Assembly: GCA_964437335.1 (NCBI GenBank)
Contig: CAYTGL010000014.1
Span: 1-64,000, forward strand
Reading direction: 5' to 3'
From: JAITWN01 sp964437335
GTDB taxonomy: Bacteria; Pseudomonadota; Gammaproteobacteria; SZUA-140
DNA: 64,000 bases
How positions within the stretch are numbered: position 1 is the stretch's first letter; the number at the start of each line of letters is the position of its first letter. Shown here piece by piece: positions 17,670 through 26,096 of the stretch. The notes beneath the pieces were generated by a model. The model had not been told where the DNA came from. It saw nothing but the letters and a program-made list of their open reading frames with translations, and made no database searches. A program made the translations under genes and the position numbers.

Positions 17670-18713
17670 ATGTCTGATTCATGGGGTGGCAAGAAGGGCG
17701 GCGAATGGGGGTGGGATATGCCGGAGGGCATGGATCCGATGAAGGTGATGCAGGTGGCCTCCGCTTATTGGGATTCCTGCGTCCTCCATGCCGCGAACCG
17801 GCTCAATGTCTTCAGCCTGCTGGATGACAAGAGCAAGGATCTCGATACCCTTACGCGGGAGACCCAGTCCGACCGCCGCTGCCTGGGCGCGCTGCTGAGC
17901 GCGCTGGTCACGATGGGTTTTCTGGATCGCGACGGCGACGTTTTCCGCAACAATCCGTTCAGCAAGATGTTTCTCGCCGAGTCGAGCAAATATTACCAGG
18001 GCGGGATCGTCTACATGTTCGAGAACTGGTACGAGGCCTGGGGTGGGCTCTACAACACGGTGAAGACCGGCAAGCCCTCTGCGTTGATGCATCAGGCCTA
18101 CACCGATGAAGAGACCCGCAATTACATGATGGGCATGCACAACCGCGCCCTGTCGCAGTCCGATGTACTCACTTCGATGTTCGACCTCACCGGCAAGAAG
18201 CAGCTGATGGACGTCGGATGCGGCCCCGCGACCTTCTCGGTGAAATTCTGCGAGCGCTATCCCGGGCTCAACGCGGTGGCGATGGATCGCGAGCAGAACC
18301 TGGAAATCGCCGGGGAAATCGTCGATATGTACAACATGCACGACCGGGTCAGGCTGCTGCCCGGCGATTACAACGCCGACAGCCTCGGCTCAGGTAACGA
18401 CGCGATGCTGCTGTCGTCGATGACCAACCAGGAATCGCCGGAGAACATCAGGAAGCTGCTGAAGAAGTGCTATGACTCGATGAACAAGAACGGCGTGATC
18501 ATGATCCAGGAACAGCTCCTGTGGGGCGACAAGAAGGGACCGAAACTGGCCGCGCTGATCGGGGTCAATCAGATCATCAACACCGTATCGGGCTCCTCCT
18601 ATTCGACCACCGAGATGGAAAATTTCCTCCGGGAGGTTGGCTTCAAGGATATCGAGTCGCGACAGATGGCGCCGCCGAGCCCGTTTATCATGGTCAGCGG
18701 CTACAAGCGCTGA
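17670..18713 (+). CDS. SAM-dependent O-methyltransferase-like protein (family 2 type)
   Basis: The 347-residue protein has an N-terminal helical dimerisation-type domain with winged-helix features (residues about 25-110). A Rossmann SAM-binding domain follows, with motif I in LMDVGCGPATFSVKF (near residue 180) and an acidic strand end in NAVAMDREQN. ATG 17670 is chosen because AGGGG precedes it by about seven bases. The layout is that of hydroxyneurosporene or acetylserotonin-type methyltransferases and of DMSP-pathway DsyB, but no substrate can be named from sequence. It stands alone between hemH, with a palindrome between them, and convergent lpxH, whose stop abuts its own. Confidence 0.75.
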   Translation: MSDSWGGKKGGEWGWDMPEGMDPMKVMQVASAYWDSCVLHAANRLNVFSLLDDKSKDLDTLTRETQSDRRCLGALLSALVTMGFLDRDGDVFRNNPFSKMFLAESSKYYQGGIVYMFENWYEAWGGLYNTVKTGKPSALMHQAYTDEETRNYMMGMHNRALSQSDVLTSMFDLTGKKQLMDVGCGPATFSVKFCERYPGLNAVAMDREQNLEIAGEIVDMYNMHDRVRLLPGDYNADSLGSGNDAMLLSSMTNQESPENIRKLLKKCYDSMNKNGVIMIQEQLLWGDKKGPKLAALIGVNQIINTVSGSSYSTTEMENFLREVGFKDIESRQMAPPSPFIMVSGYKR

Positions 18714-19433
18714 TCAGTTGAAGTTCTCGAGTTCGTACTTTCCCTGATCGAAGGTCAGCGCGCTGCCGGTCCGGTACCAGTCGCCGAGCACGATGCGCTG
18801 CGCTGGCGCGCCATCGAGTGTAAAATCATGGATGGCCTGGCGGTGGGTGTGGCCGTGGATCATGCGCCTGACGCCGTGCGCGCGCATCGCCGACTCGATC
18901 GCCGCCTGGCTCGCGTCCATGATCGCCATCGGCTTGTCGCGGGTGATGCGTTCGCTTTCCGCGCGGTAATGCTCGGCGATCTTCATGCGCTCTTCGACTT
19001 TCATCAACAGGAACTGGTTCATGAACGCCGGCTGGCGGACTTTCAGACGCCAGGCCTGGTAGTCGACATCGTCGGTGCAGAGTGTGTCGCCGTGCATCAG
19101 CAGCACCGGCTCGTCGCCGAGGTGAATCACCGTCGGGTCAGGCAGGATCCGGCAACCGGACATCGTCTCGAAGGCCGCGCCGGCGAGAAAGTCCCGGTTG
19201 CCATGCATGAAATATATGCGTATACCGCGCAATGCGGCCGCGCGCATCATTTTCAGCGCCGTGAGCTGGTCCGGACTGGCTGCATCGTCCCCGAGCCACA
19301 CCTCGAACAGGTCGCCGAGGACATACAAGGCGTCGCCCGGACTGACGCGGCGGGTCATGAACGTCTCGAACAACGCCGTCATCGCCGGGCGTTCGGCGCT
19401 GAGATGCAGGTCCGAGATGAAGAGGCAGGCCAT
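18714..19433 (-). CDS. lpxH: UDP-2,3-diacylglucosamine diphosphatase
   Basis: The 239-residue metallophosphoesterase hydrolyses UDP-2,3-diacylglucosamine to lipid X and UMP in lipid A synthesis, at the inner membrane. The metal-binding motifs are in order: FISDLHLS, VLGDLFEVWLGDD, HGNRDFL, LMHGDTLCTDD and IHGHTHR. Length matches LpxH (about 240), not LpxI. It lies nine bases downstream of ppiA on the same strand, the common ppi-lpxH pair. Confidence 0.95.
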   Translation of the reverse strand: MACLFISDLHLSAERPAMTALFETFMTRRVSPGDALYVLGDLFEVWLGDDAASPDQLTALKMMRAAALRGIRIYFMHGNRDFLAGAAFETMSGCRILPDPTVIHLGDEPVLLMHGDTLCTDDVDYQAWRLKVRQPAFMNQFLLMKVEERMKIAEHYRAESERITRDKPMAIMDASQAAIESAMRAHGVRRMIHGHTHRQAIHDFTLDGAPAQRIVLGDWYRTGSALTFDQGKYELENFN

Positions 19434-19442
19434 CGGTTCCGG

Positions 19443-20063
19443 TCAATTCGCCGGTTCCCCGGGCGCCGCGACCCGTTCTGCGGATTCGATGACGACGGAC
19501 CGGCTCGGCACGTCGCTCCGGAACGGCCCGCCCGACGCAGTCGGTATCTTGCGAATGCGATCGACGGTCTCCATGCCATCGATGACCCTGCCGAACACCG
19601 TATAGCCCCAGCCATCCTGGGTCGGCGCGCGATGGTCGAGGCTCGGGTTGTCGACGGTGTTGATGTAGAACTGCGCCGTTGCCGAATGGGGATTCGACGT
19701 GCGCGCCATCGCGATCGTGCCGCGGACGTTTTTCAGGCCGTTGTCGGCCTCGTTGCGGATAGTGGGACGGGTCTGCTTCTGATTGAAGTTCGTGTCGAAA
19801 CCGCCGCCCTGGATCATGAAATTGCTGATGACGCGATGAAATATCGTGCCGCTGTAATGGCCCTGGTCGACATAGGCGAGGAAGTTCTCGACCGACAGCG
19901 GCGCGTTCGCGCGGTCGAGCTGTAGCAGGATGTCGCCCTCGCTGGTGCGCAGCAGGACATGCGGGTTGTCCGCGCCGGCGGCTTCCGCGAGGCCGGCGGG
20001 GCTTGCAACGGCAAGGGTCAGGACAAGAAAGGCGCTGGGGGCATTAATCAATGGGTAGTTCAT
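19443..20063 (-). CDS. ppiA: Periplasmic peptidyl-prolyl cis-trans isomerase (cyclophilin)
   Basis: The 206-residue protein has a Sec-type signal (APSAFLVLTLAVASPAGLAEA) and then a cyclophilin domain. FHRVISNFMIQGG, AMARTSNPHSATAQFYIN and VFGRVIDGM are the core motifs, including the catalytic Arg of FHRV. It accelerates proline isomerisation in periplasmic proteins. The signal peptide separates it from cytoplasmic PpiB. It is divergent from cysS across 154 bp, which should hold promoters for both. Confidence 0.92.
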   Translation of the reverse strand: MNYPLINAPSAFLVLTLAVASPAGLAEAAGADNPHVLLRTSEGDILLQLDRANAPLSVENFLAYVDQGHYSGTIFHRVISNFMIQGGGFDTNFNQKQTRPTIRNEADNGLKNVRGTIAMARTSNPHSATAQFYINTVDNPSLDHRAPTQDGWGYTVFGRVIDGMETVDRIRKIPTASGGPFRSDVPSRSVVIESAERVAAPGEPAN

Positions 20064-20217
20064 GGCGGATTCATGTTCTCGGCATATTCAACAGCATGTC
20101 ATAATACGGCCTTTGGCTGCCGGGTGATAGCCGAGGCAATATTTTTGTCGCAGGTACCTGATTCCGCTACCATGCGGTGATTTTGCCGCCGACCCGTTGC
20201 ATTCCAGGTCCGATCCG

Positions 20218-21609
20218 ATGCTCCAGATCTATAACAGTCTGACCCGCCGCAAGCAGCCCTTCGCGCCGATCGAGGCTGGCAAGGTCCGCATGTATGTCTG
20301 CGGCATGACCGTCTACGATTACTGCCACATCGGGCATGCCCGGGTCATGGTCGTGTTCGACATGGTCGCGCGCTACCTGCGCCATCGCGGCTTCGATGTG
20401 ATCTATGTCCGCAACATCACTGATATCGACGACAAGATCATCCGGCGCGCCGGTGAGCGCGGCGAGTCGATCGCGGATCTGACCGGGTTCTTCATTCGCG
20501 CGATGAACGAGGATGCCACCGCGCTCGGCGTCCTGCCACCCGATGCGGAACCGCGCGCGACCGCGGCGATGGAGGCCATCGTCGCGATGATCGTGGCGCT
20601 TGTCGACAAGGGCTATGCCTACCGCGCTGACAACGGCGACGTCTATTACCGGGTAGCCCGCTTCGACGGCTACGGCAGGCTGTCCGGCAAACGCCTCGAG
20701 GACCTGCGCGCCGGCGAGCGCGTCGAGATCGGCGAGGCCAAGGAGGATCCGCTCGACTTCGTGCTGTGGAAGGCCGCAAAACCCGGCGAGCCGCACTGGG
20801 ATTCACCGTGGGGTCCGGGCCGTCCGGGCTGGCACATCGAGTGCTCGGCGATGGCGACGCATTGTCTCGGCAATCACTTCGATATCCACGGTGGCGGCAT
20901 GGACCTGATGTTCCCGCACCACGAGAACGAGATCGCCCAGAGCGAGGCCGCGACCGGCCAGACCTTCGTCAACGTCTGGATGCACAACGGCTTCGTGCAG
21001 ATCGACGAGCAGAAGATGTCGAAGTCGCTCGGTAACTTCTTCACGGTGCGCGAGGTGCTGAAGCTGTACCGGCCCGAGGTCGTGCGATTTTTTATTCTGA
21101 GCAGCCACTATCGCAGTCCACTGAACTATTCCGACCAGAATCTCGACAACGCGCGCGCCACGATCGATGGTTTCTACCAGGCGCTCAGAGGGCTGGCGTC
21201 TGCGACAGGCACAGGCAATGCGAACGACGAGTATACGACGCGCTTCGAGGCCGCGATGAACGATGACTTCAATTCGGCGGTGGCGATCGCGGTGCTGAAC
21301 GACCTCCGTGCGGAGATCAACCGGATCAGGGCGCAAGGCGATGGCGAACGTGCCGGTTTCCTCGCTCGATCGCTGAAACGGCTCGCGGGCATTCTCGGAT
21401 TGTTGCAGCAGGATCCGGATGAGTATTTCAAAGGTGAATCATCTGCCGATGATCCGGATGCGAGACATATCGAGCAGTTGATACGGGAGAGGGCCGATGC
21501 ACGCGGTCGCAAGGATTGGGCGGCATCTGACCGAATCCGGGATAAGCTCGATGCGCTGGCCGTTGTACTGGAAGACGGGCCGCAAGGTACGATCTGGCGG
21601 CGGAAGTAA
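20218..21609 (+). CDS. cysS: Cysteinyl-tRNA synthetase
   Basis: The 463-residue class I synthetase charges tRNA-Cys. YVCGMTVYDYCHIGHARV carries the zinc Cys and HIGH motif, and the catalytic KMSKS is in EQKMSKSLGNFFTV. A second zinc segment (HIECSAMA) follows, with a C-terminal DALR-type helical region. ATG 20218 is chosen over TTG 20197 because it gives the family start MLQIYNSLTR. It is convergent with folD across a strongly palindromic gap. Confidence 0.97.
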   Translation: MLQIYNSLTRRKQPFAPIEAGKVRMYVCGMTVYDYCHIGHARVMVVFDMVARYLRHRGFDVIYVRNITDIDDKIIRRAGERGESIADLTGFFIRAMNEDATALGVLPPDAEPRATAAMEAIVAMIVALVDKGYAYRADNGDVYYRVARFDGYGRLSGKRLEDLRAGERVEIGEAKEDPLDFVLWKAAKPGEPHWDSPWGPGRPGWHIECSAMATHCLGNHFDIHGGGMDLMFPHHENEIAQSEAATGQTFVNVWMHNGFVQIDEQKMSKSLGNFFTVREVLKLYRPEVVRFFILSSHYRSPLNYSDQNLDNARATIDGFYQALRGLASATGTGNANDEYTTRFEAAMNDDFNSAVAIAVLNDLRAEINRIRAQGDGERAGFLARSLKRLAGILGLLQQDPDEYFKGESSADDPDARHIEQLIRERADARGRKDWAASDRIRDKLDALAVVLEDGPQGTIWRRK

Positions 21610-21634
21610 CGGGGCCGGATCATAGTCAGTGGTT

Positions 21635-21746
21635 GGTCCGCTGAGGCGTGTCCCGTTTCAGGACCGTCCGCCGCAGGGATGCGGCGGCCGAGCGTACAGG
21701 GACGTATTCACAGCGTGTCCTGAAACGGGACACGCCTCAGCGGACC
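21635..21746. repeat. Nested palindromic element: perfect 30-bp inverted repeat around an inner hairpin
   Basis: The arms 21635-21664 and 21717-21746 are perfect reverse complements of 30 bp, starting GGTCCGCTGAGGCGTG. The 52-bp centre holds a second hairpin at 21668-21687 (CCGCCGCA / TGCGGCGG, loop GGGA), then ACAGGGACGTATTCAC. It occupies most of the gap between convergent cysS and folD. It has no ORF, so it looks like a non-autonomous REP/MITE-type element that may also terminate both genes. Confidence 0.85.
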
Positions 21747-21760
21747 GCAAGTTCAGTAGC

Positions 21761-21792
21761 GTAGGATGCGGCGAGCGTAGCGAGCCGTATCG
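21761..21792. repeat. Short palindromic dispersed repeat (GATGCGG...GCCGTATC type), copy 1
   Basis: GATGCGGC and GCCGTATC form hairpin arms with one G-T pair around GAGCGTAGCGA. It lies directly before the folD stop, right of the large inverted repeat. A diverged copy occurs in reverse orientation at 55188-55213, also between convergent genes, so this is a repeat family in this genome. Confidence 0.65.
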
Positions 21793-21798
21793 TCCGCT

Positions 21799-22656
21799 TC
21801 AGTCCCGATGCAGATGTTCCGCCGCATGCAGCGTATTCTGCAGCAGCGTCGCGACGGTCATCGGGCCGACGCCGCCGGGGACCGGCGTGATCCAGCCGGC
21901 GCGTTCGGCGGCGGCCCCGAATTCGACGTCGCCGGTCAGCTTGCCGTCCGTGCTACGGTGGATGCCGACGTCGATGACGATCGCGCCGGGCCTTATCCAT
22001 TCGCCCTTGATCAGTCCCGGCTTGCCGACCGCGACGACGAGCAGTTCCGCGCGGCCGACGTGGGCGGCGAGGTCGCGGGTAAAGCGGTGGCAGGTCGTGA
22101 CCGTGCAGCCGCCGAGCAGCAGCTCGAGCGCCATCGGGCGGCCGACGATGTTCGACGCGCCGACGACCACTGCCTCCTTGCCGTAGAGATCCTCGCCGGT
22201 ATGTTGCAGCAGCGTCATGATGCCGCGCGGCGTGCACGGGCGCAGCAGCGGCAGCCTGACCGCGAGGCGGCCGATGTTGTAGGGATGGAAACCATCGACG
22301 TCCTTGTCCGGGCGGATGCGCTCGATGACGGTCTCGGGATCGATATGGGATGGCAGCGGCAACTGCACCAGGATTCCGTCGATGGCCCGATCCTCGTTCA
22401 GTTCGTCGATGATATCGAGCAGCTCCGCCTGCGCCGTCGTAGCGGGGAGGTCATGGGAGCGGGACAGGATGCCGACCTCCTCGCAAGCCTTGCGCTTGTT
22501 CGCGACGTAGACCTCGGAGGCCGGGTTGTTGCCGGTCAGGATCACCGCGAGTCCGGGCCGGCGCAGGCCGAGTTCCAGTCGTTGCCGGATCCGGGTCCCG
22601 ATGTCCTCGCGAAGCGCGGCCGCGATCGCCTTGCCGTCGAGGATCGACGCGCTCAT
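21799..22656 (-). CDS. folD: Methylenetetrahydrofolate dehydrogenase / methenyltetrahydrofolate cyclohydrolase
   Basis: The 285-residue bifunctional enzyme interconverts 5,10-methylene- and 10-formyl-THF, supplying purine and formyl-Met synthesis. Catalytic Tyr and Lys lie in SEVYVANKRKACEEVGI. VQLPLPSHID is the folate-binding signature, VVGASNIVGRPMA is the NADP loop and PVPGGVGPMTVATLL closes the protein. It stands alone on the - strand, convergent with cysS. Confidence 0.97.
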   Translation of the reverse strand: MSASILDGKAIAAALREDIGTRIRQRLELGLRRPGLAVILTGNNPASEVYVANKRKACEEVGILSRSHDLPATTAQAELLDIIDELNEDRAIDGILVQLPLPSHIDPETVIERIRPDKDVDGFHPYNIGRLAVRLPLLRPCTPRGIMTLLQHTGEDLYGKEAVVVGASNIVGRPMALELLLGGCTVTTCHRFTRDLAAHVGRAELLVVAVGKPGLIKGEWIRPGAIVIDVGIHRSTDGKLTGDVEFGAAAERAGWITPVPGGVGPMTVATLLQNTLHAAEHLHRD

Positions 22657-22768
22657 CGCGGCGGATCCGCTGCCCGGACGCCGGGAAGGCCCGTTTCAAG
22701 ACCCGGTTCAATGGTGATATTCCGTCCGATCATCCCCATATTCCTGAAAGCGACATCCGCTGTGACTT

Positions 22769-22794
22769 GGCCGCCGATGATAGCATAGGCGGCC
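22769..22794. other. Hairpin in the folD-leuC intergenic region
   Basis: Perfect 7-bp arms GGCCGCC and GGCGGCC surround a 12-base loop, in the 238-bp gap between the divergent folD and leuC genes. A TAAGAT at 22849-22854 is a possible leuC -10, without a clear -35. I found no leucine-rich leader peptide, so attenuation is not supported. The rest of the gap shows nothing I recognise. Confidence 0.35.
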
Positions 22795-22894
22795 CGCGGC
22801 TGCGTTGCCGTCAGACAGGCGCTGATGTCTGGGCTCGCTGAAATCAGTTAAGATAGATCTTTTCCCGGCAATGCGCCGGCTCGTGGATACCCGG

Positions 22895-24295
22895 ATGGCA
22901 AAAACCCTTTACGACAAGCTGTGGGACGCTCATCTCGTCCAGCAGAACGATGACGGCACCTGCCTGCTTTATATCGACCGCCATCTCGTGCACGAGGTCA
23001 CCTCGCCGCAGGCCTTCGAGGGGCTGCGTCTTGCCGGCCGTCCGGTGTGGCGCGTCGACTCGATCCTCGCGGTGCCGGACCACAATGTCCCGACCACCGA
23101 TCGCGCCTCCGGCATCAGTGATCCGGTGTCTCGGCTTCAGGTCGAGACGCTGGACGAGAACTGCCGGATCTTCGGGCTCACCGAGTTTGCGCTCAGCGAT
23201 CCCCGCCAGGGCATCGTCCATGTGATCGGCCCGGAGACCGGCGCGACGCTGCCGGGCATGACGGTCGTTTGTGGCGACTCTCATACCTCGACCCACGGCG
23301 CCTTCGGCGCGCTGGCCTTCGGCATTGGAACCTCCGAGGTCGAGCATGTGCTCGCGACCCAGTGCCTAGTGCAGCAGAAGTCGCGCAACATGCTGGTACG
23401 CATCTCCGGCCGCGCGGCGCCCGGCGTGACCGCGAAGGACCTCGCGCTTGCGGTGATCGGCCGCATCGGCACCGCCGGCGGCACCGGTCATGCGATCGAA
23501 TATGCCGGAGACGCGGTCGTCGCGCTGTCGATGGAGGGTCGCATGACGCTATGCAACATGGCGATCGAGGCCGGCGCCCGCGCCGGTATGGTCGCGGTTG
23601 ACGATGGGACTATCGAGTATCTGCGCGGGCGACCCTATGCGCCGGGCGAAGCCTTGTGGGAGCGCGCGGTTGCGGCGTGGCGCGAATTGCGCAGCGATCC
23701 CGGCGCGCATTTCGACGCCGTCGTCGAAATCGACGCGGCACAGATCCATCCGCAGGTGTCGTGGGGCACCTCACCGGAGATGGTTGCGCCGGTCGATGGT
23801 CGCGTGCCTCTGCTCGAGGAATTTACCGACCCGGTCAAGCGCCGCGGCGCCGAGCGGGCCCTCGAATACATGGGGCTCGATCCCGGCACGCCGATCCGCG
23901 ACATCCGGCCCGACAAGGTATTCATCGGTTCCTGTACGAATTCCCGCATCGAGGATCTGCGGGCCGCAGCCGCGGTGGTGCGGGGACGCCATATTGCGCC
24001 GAATATCCGGCTCGCGATGGTGGTTCCCGGTTCCGGGCTGGTCAAGCGCCAGGCCGAGGCCGAAGGGCTGGACCGGATCTTTACCGAGGCCGGTTTCGAG
24101 TGGCGCGAACCCGGCTGTTCGATGTGCCTCGCGATGAATGCCGATCGCCTCGAGCCGGGTGAGCGCTGCGCCTCGACCTCGAACCGCAATTTCGAGGGCC
24201 GCCAGGGTGCCGGTGGACGTACCCACCTGGTCAGCCCGACGCTCGCGGCCGCCGCCGCGATCGCCGGCCATTTCACGACGCCCGATGAGCTATGA
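22895..24295 (+). CDS. leuC: 3-isopropylmalate dehydratase large subunit
   Basis: The 466-residue aconitase-family subunit isomerises 2-isopropylmalate to 3-isopropylmalate in leucine synthesis, with LeuD. Cluster-binding cysteines appear in FIGSCTNSRIEDLRAA and EPGCSMCLAMN. GDSHTSTHGAFG is the active-site segment. I chose ATG 22895 (MAKTLYDKLWDAHLV), the family start; an in-frame start at 22871 would add an unsupported leader. It begins the leuCDB-asd-fimV run. Confidence 0.97.
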   Translation: MAKTLYDKLWDAHLVQQNDDGTCLLYIDRHLVHEVTSPQAFEGLRLAGRPVWRVDSILAVPDHNVPTTDRASGISDPVSRLQVETLDENCRIFGLTEFALSDPRQGIVHVIGPETGATLPGMTVVCGDSHTSTHGAFGALAFGIGTSEVEHVLATQCLVQQKSRNMLVRISGRAAPGVTAKDLALAVIGRIGTAGGTGHAIEYAGDAVVALSMEGRMTLCNMAIEAGARAGMVAVDDGTIEYLRGRPYAPGEALWERAVAAWRELRSDPGAHFDAVVEIDAAQIHPQVSWGTSPEMVAPVDGRVPLLEEFTDPVKRRGAERALEYMGLDPGTPIRDIRPDKVFIGSCTNSRIEDLRAAAAVVRGRHIAPNIRLAMVVPGSGLVKRQAEAEGLDRIFTEAGFEWREPGCSMCLAMNADRLEPGERCASTSNRNFEGRQGAGGRTHLVSPTLAAAAAIAGHFTTPDEL

Positions 24296-24328
24296 CTGGA
24301 AGAACGATGCAGGCAAGCGGAAACTACG

Positions 24329-24982
24329 ATGGAAAAATTTGAGACCCACGACGGAATCGCCGTGCCGCTCGATCGTGCGAATGTCGATACCGATGCGATC
24401 ATCCCGAAGCAGTTCCTGAAATCGATCAAGCGCAGCGGCTTCGGCCCGAACCTGTTCGACGAATGGCGCTGGCTGGATCCGGGTGAGCCCGGCATCGACA
24501 ACAGCAAGCGGCGCATCAATCCCGTTTTCGTGCTGAACCGGCCGCGCTATCAGGGCGCGACGATTCTGCTTGCGCGCGACAACTTCGGTTGCGGTTCTTC
24601 GCGCGAGCACGCGGTGTGGGCGCTAGCCGATTTCGGTATTCGCGCCATCCTTGCGCCGAGTTACGCCGATATCTTCTACAACAACTGCTTCAAGAACGGC
24701 GTGCTGCCAATTGTACTGCCGGCCGCCGAAGTGGATCGCCTGTTCGACGAGGTCGAGGCGATGCCCGGTTACCGGCTGAGGATCGATCTTCCGGCTCAAA
24801 CCATCACGCTACCGTCAGGAGTCGTCATCGACTTCGACATCGAGCCATTCCGCAAGGACCGCCTGCTGCAGGGGCTGGATGAGATCGGCGTGACGCTGAC
24901 GCAGCGCGATCGCATCCTTGCCTATGAGGAAACGCGGCGCCGCGAGGCGCCTTGGCTGTTCAATGCCGGGGGGAGGCGATGA
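24329..24982 (+). CDS. leuD: 3-isopropylmalate dehydratase small subunit
   Basis: The 217-residue swivel-domain partner of LeuC completes the isomerase active site. DTDAIIPKQFLKSIKRSGFG and NFGCGSSREHAVWAL are the diagnostic segments, the second carrying the substrate-binding SSREH. Length is normal for proteobacterial LeuD. It starts 33 bp after leuC and ends in an ATGA overlap with leuB. Confidence 0.97.
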   Translation: MEKFETHDGIAVPLDRANVDTDAIIPKQFLKSIKRSGFGPNLFDEWRWLDPGEPGIDNSKRRINPVFVLNRPRYQGATILLARDNFGCGSSREHAVWALADFGIRAILAPSYADIFYNNCFKNGVLPIVLPAAEVDRLFDEVEAMPGYRLRIDLPAQTITLPSGVVIDFDIEPFRKDRLLQGLDEIGVTLTQRDRILAYEETRRREAPWLFNAGGRR

Positions 24983-26055
24983 GCCGGAAGATCCTGGTCC
25001 TGCCCGGCGACGGCATTGGACCCGAGATCATCGCCGCGGCGCTCGCCGTGATCGAGCGCCTGCACCGCGACTTCGGATTCGAAATCGAGATTGAACAAGG
25101 ACTGATCGGCGGCGCCGCGATCGACGCGACCGGCGTGCCGCTGCCGGACGAGACCTTGCATCTTGCACGTGCCGCCGATGCTGTGCTGCTCGGCGCGGTC
25201 GGCGGACCGAAATGGGACGGGCTCGATCCGGCGCTGCGCCCGGAGAAAGGCCTGCTCGGCCTGCGCGCCGGCCTCGACCTGTTCGCGAATCTGCGCCCGG
25301 CGCAGCTCCATCCGCAGCTCGCCGACGCCTCGTCGCTGAAGCCGGACCTCGTCAGCGGGCTTGACCTGATGATCGTGCGCGAGCTGACCGGCGACATCTA
25401 TTTCGGTCAGCCGCGCGGCATCCGCACGCTCGACAACGGCGAGCGCGAGGGCTACAACACGATGGTCTATCGCGAGTCCGAGATCGAGCGTATCGGCCGC
25501 GTTGCCTTCGAGACCGCGATGAAGCGCGACCGGCGGCTGTGCTCGGTCGACAAGGCCAACGTCCTCGAGACGACCCGGCTGTGGCGCGAGGTGATGACCC
25601 GGCTGCACCGGGACTATCCCGGGGTCGAGCTGAGCCATATGTATGTCGACAACGCGGCGATGCAGCTGGTTCGCGCGCCGAAGCAGTTCGACGTCATCGT
25701 GACGACGAACATGTTCGGTGACATCCTGTCGGATTGCGCCGCGATGCTTACCGGTTCGATAGGCATGCTGCCGTCGGCCTCTCTGAATGCCAGTGGACAA
25801 GGAATGTACGAACCGATACACGGCTCGGCGCCGGACATTGCCGGACAGGGTATCGCGAATCCGCTTGGCACGATACTTTCGGTCGCGATGATGCTGCGCC
25901 ATTCGCTCGGCGAGGCACGGATGGCCGATACGATCGAGCAGGCGGTGTTCGCGGTGCTCGATCACGGCTTGCGCACCAGGGACATTCATACCGCCGGCAT
26001 GCGGCGGGTCGGGACCGCGGAGATGGGCGCTGCAGTCGCCGCGGCGCTGGGCTGA
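24979..26055 (+). CDS. leuB: 3-isopropylmalate dehydrogenase
   Basis: The 358-residue NAD-dependent enzyme oxidises and decarboxylates 3-isopropylmalate to 2-ketoisocaproate. VLPGDGIGPEI opens the protein, and LRPEKGLLGLRAGLDLFANLR bears the substrate arginines. NMFGDILSDCAAMLTGSIGMLPS is the metal and cofactor region, with GSAPDIAGQG downstream. ATG 24979 overlaps the leuD TGA and has a strong GGGGGGAGG site, so it is preferred over a start at 24952 inside leuD. Confidence 0.97.
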   Translation: MSRKILVLPGDGIGPEIIAAALAVIERLHRDFGFEIEIEQGLIGGAAIDATGVPLPDETLHLARAADAVLLGAVGGPKWDGLDPALRPEKGLLGLRAGLDLFANLRPAQLHPQLADASSLKPDLVSGLDLMIVRELTGDIYFGQPRGIRTLDNGEREGYNTMVYRESEIERIGRVAFETAMKRDRRLCSVDKANVLETTRLWREVMTRLHRDYPGVELSHMYVDNAAMQLVRAPKQFDVIVTTNMFGDILSDCAAMLTGSIGMLPSASLNASGQGMYEPIHGSAPDIAGQGIANPLGTILSVAMMLRHSLGEARMADTIEQAVFAVLDHGLRTRDIHTAGMRRVGTAEMGAAVAAALG

Positions 26056-26096
26056 ACACAGCGCATACAACGATTGACCAGGAGACAAACGGAATC

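Noticed and set aside
22657..22894. Leucine attenuator with leader peptide before leuC
   Set aside because: No short ORF with a run of Leu codons and no terminator with T-run were found; only a GC hairpin is present.
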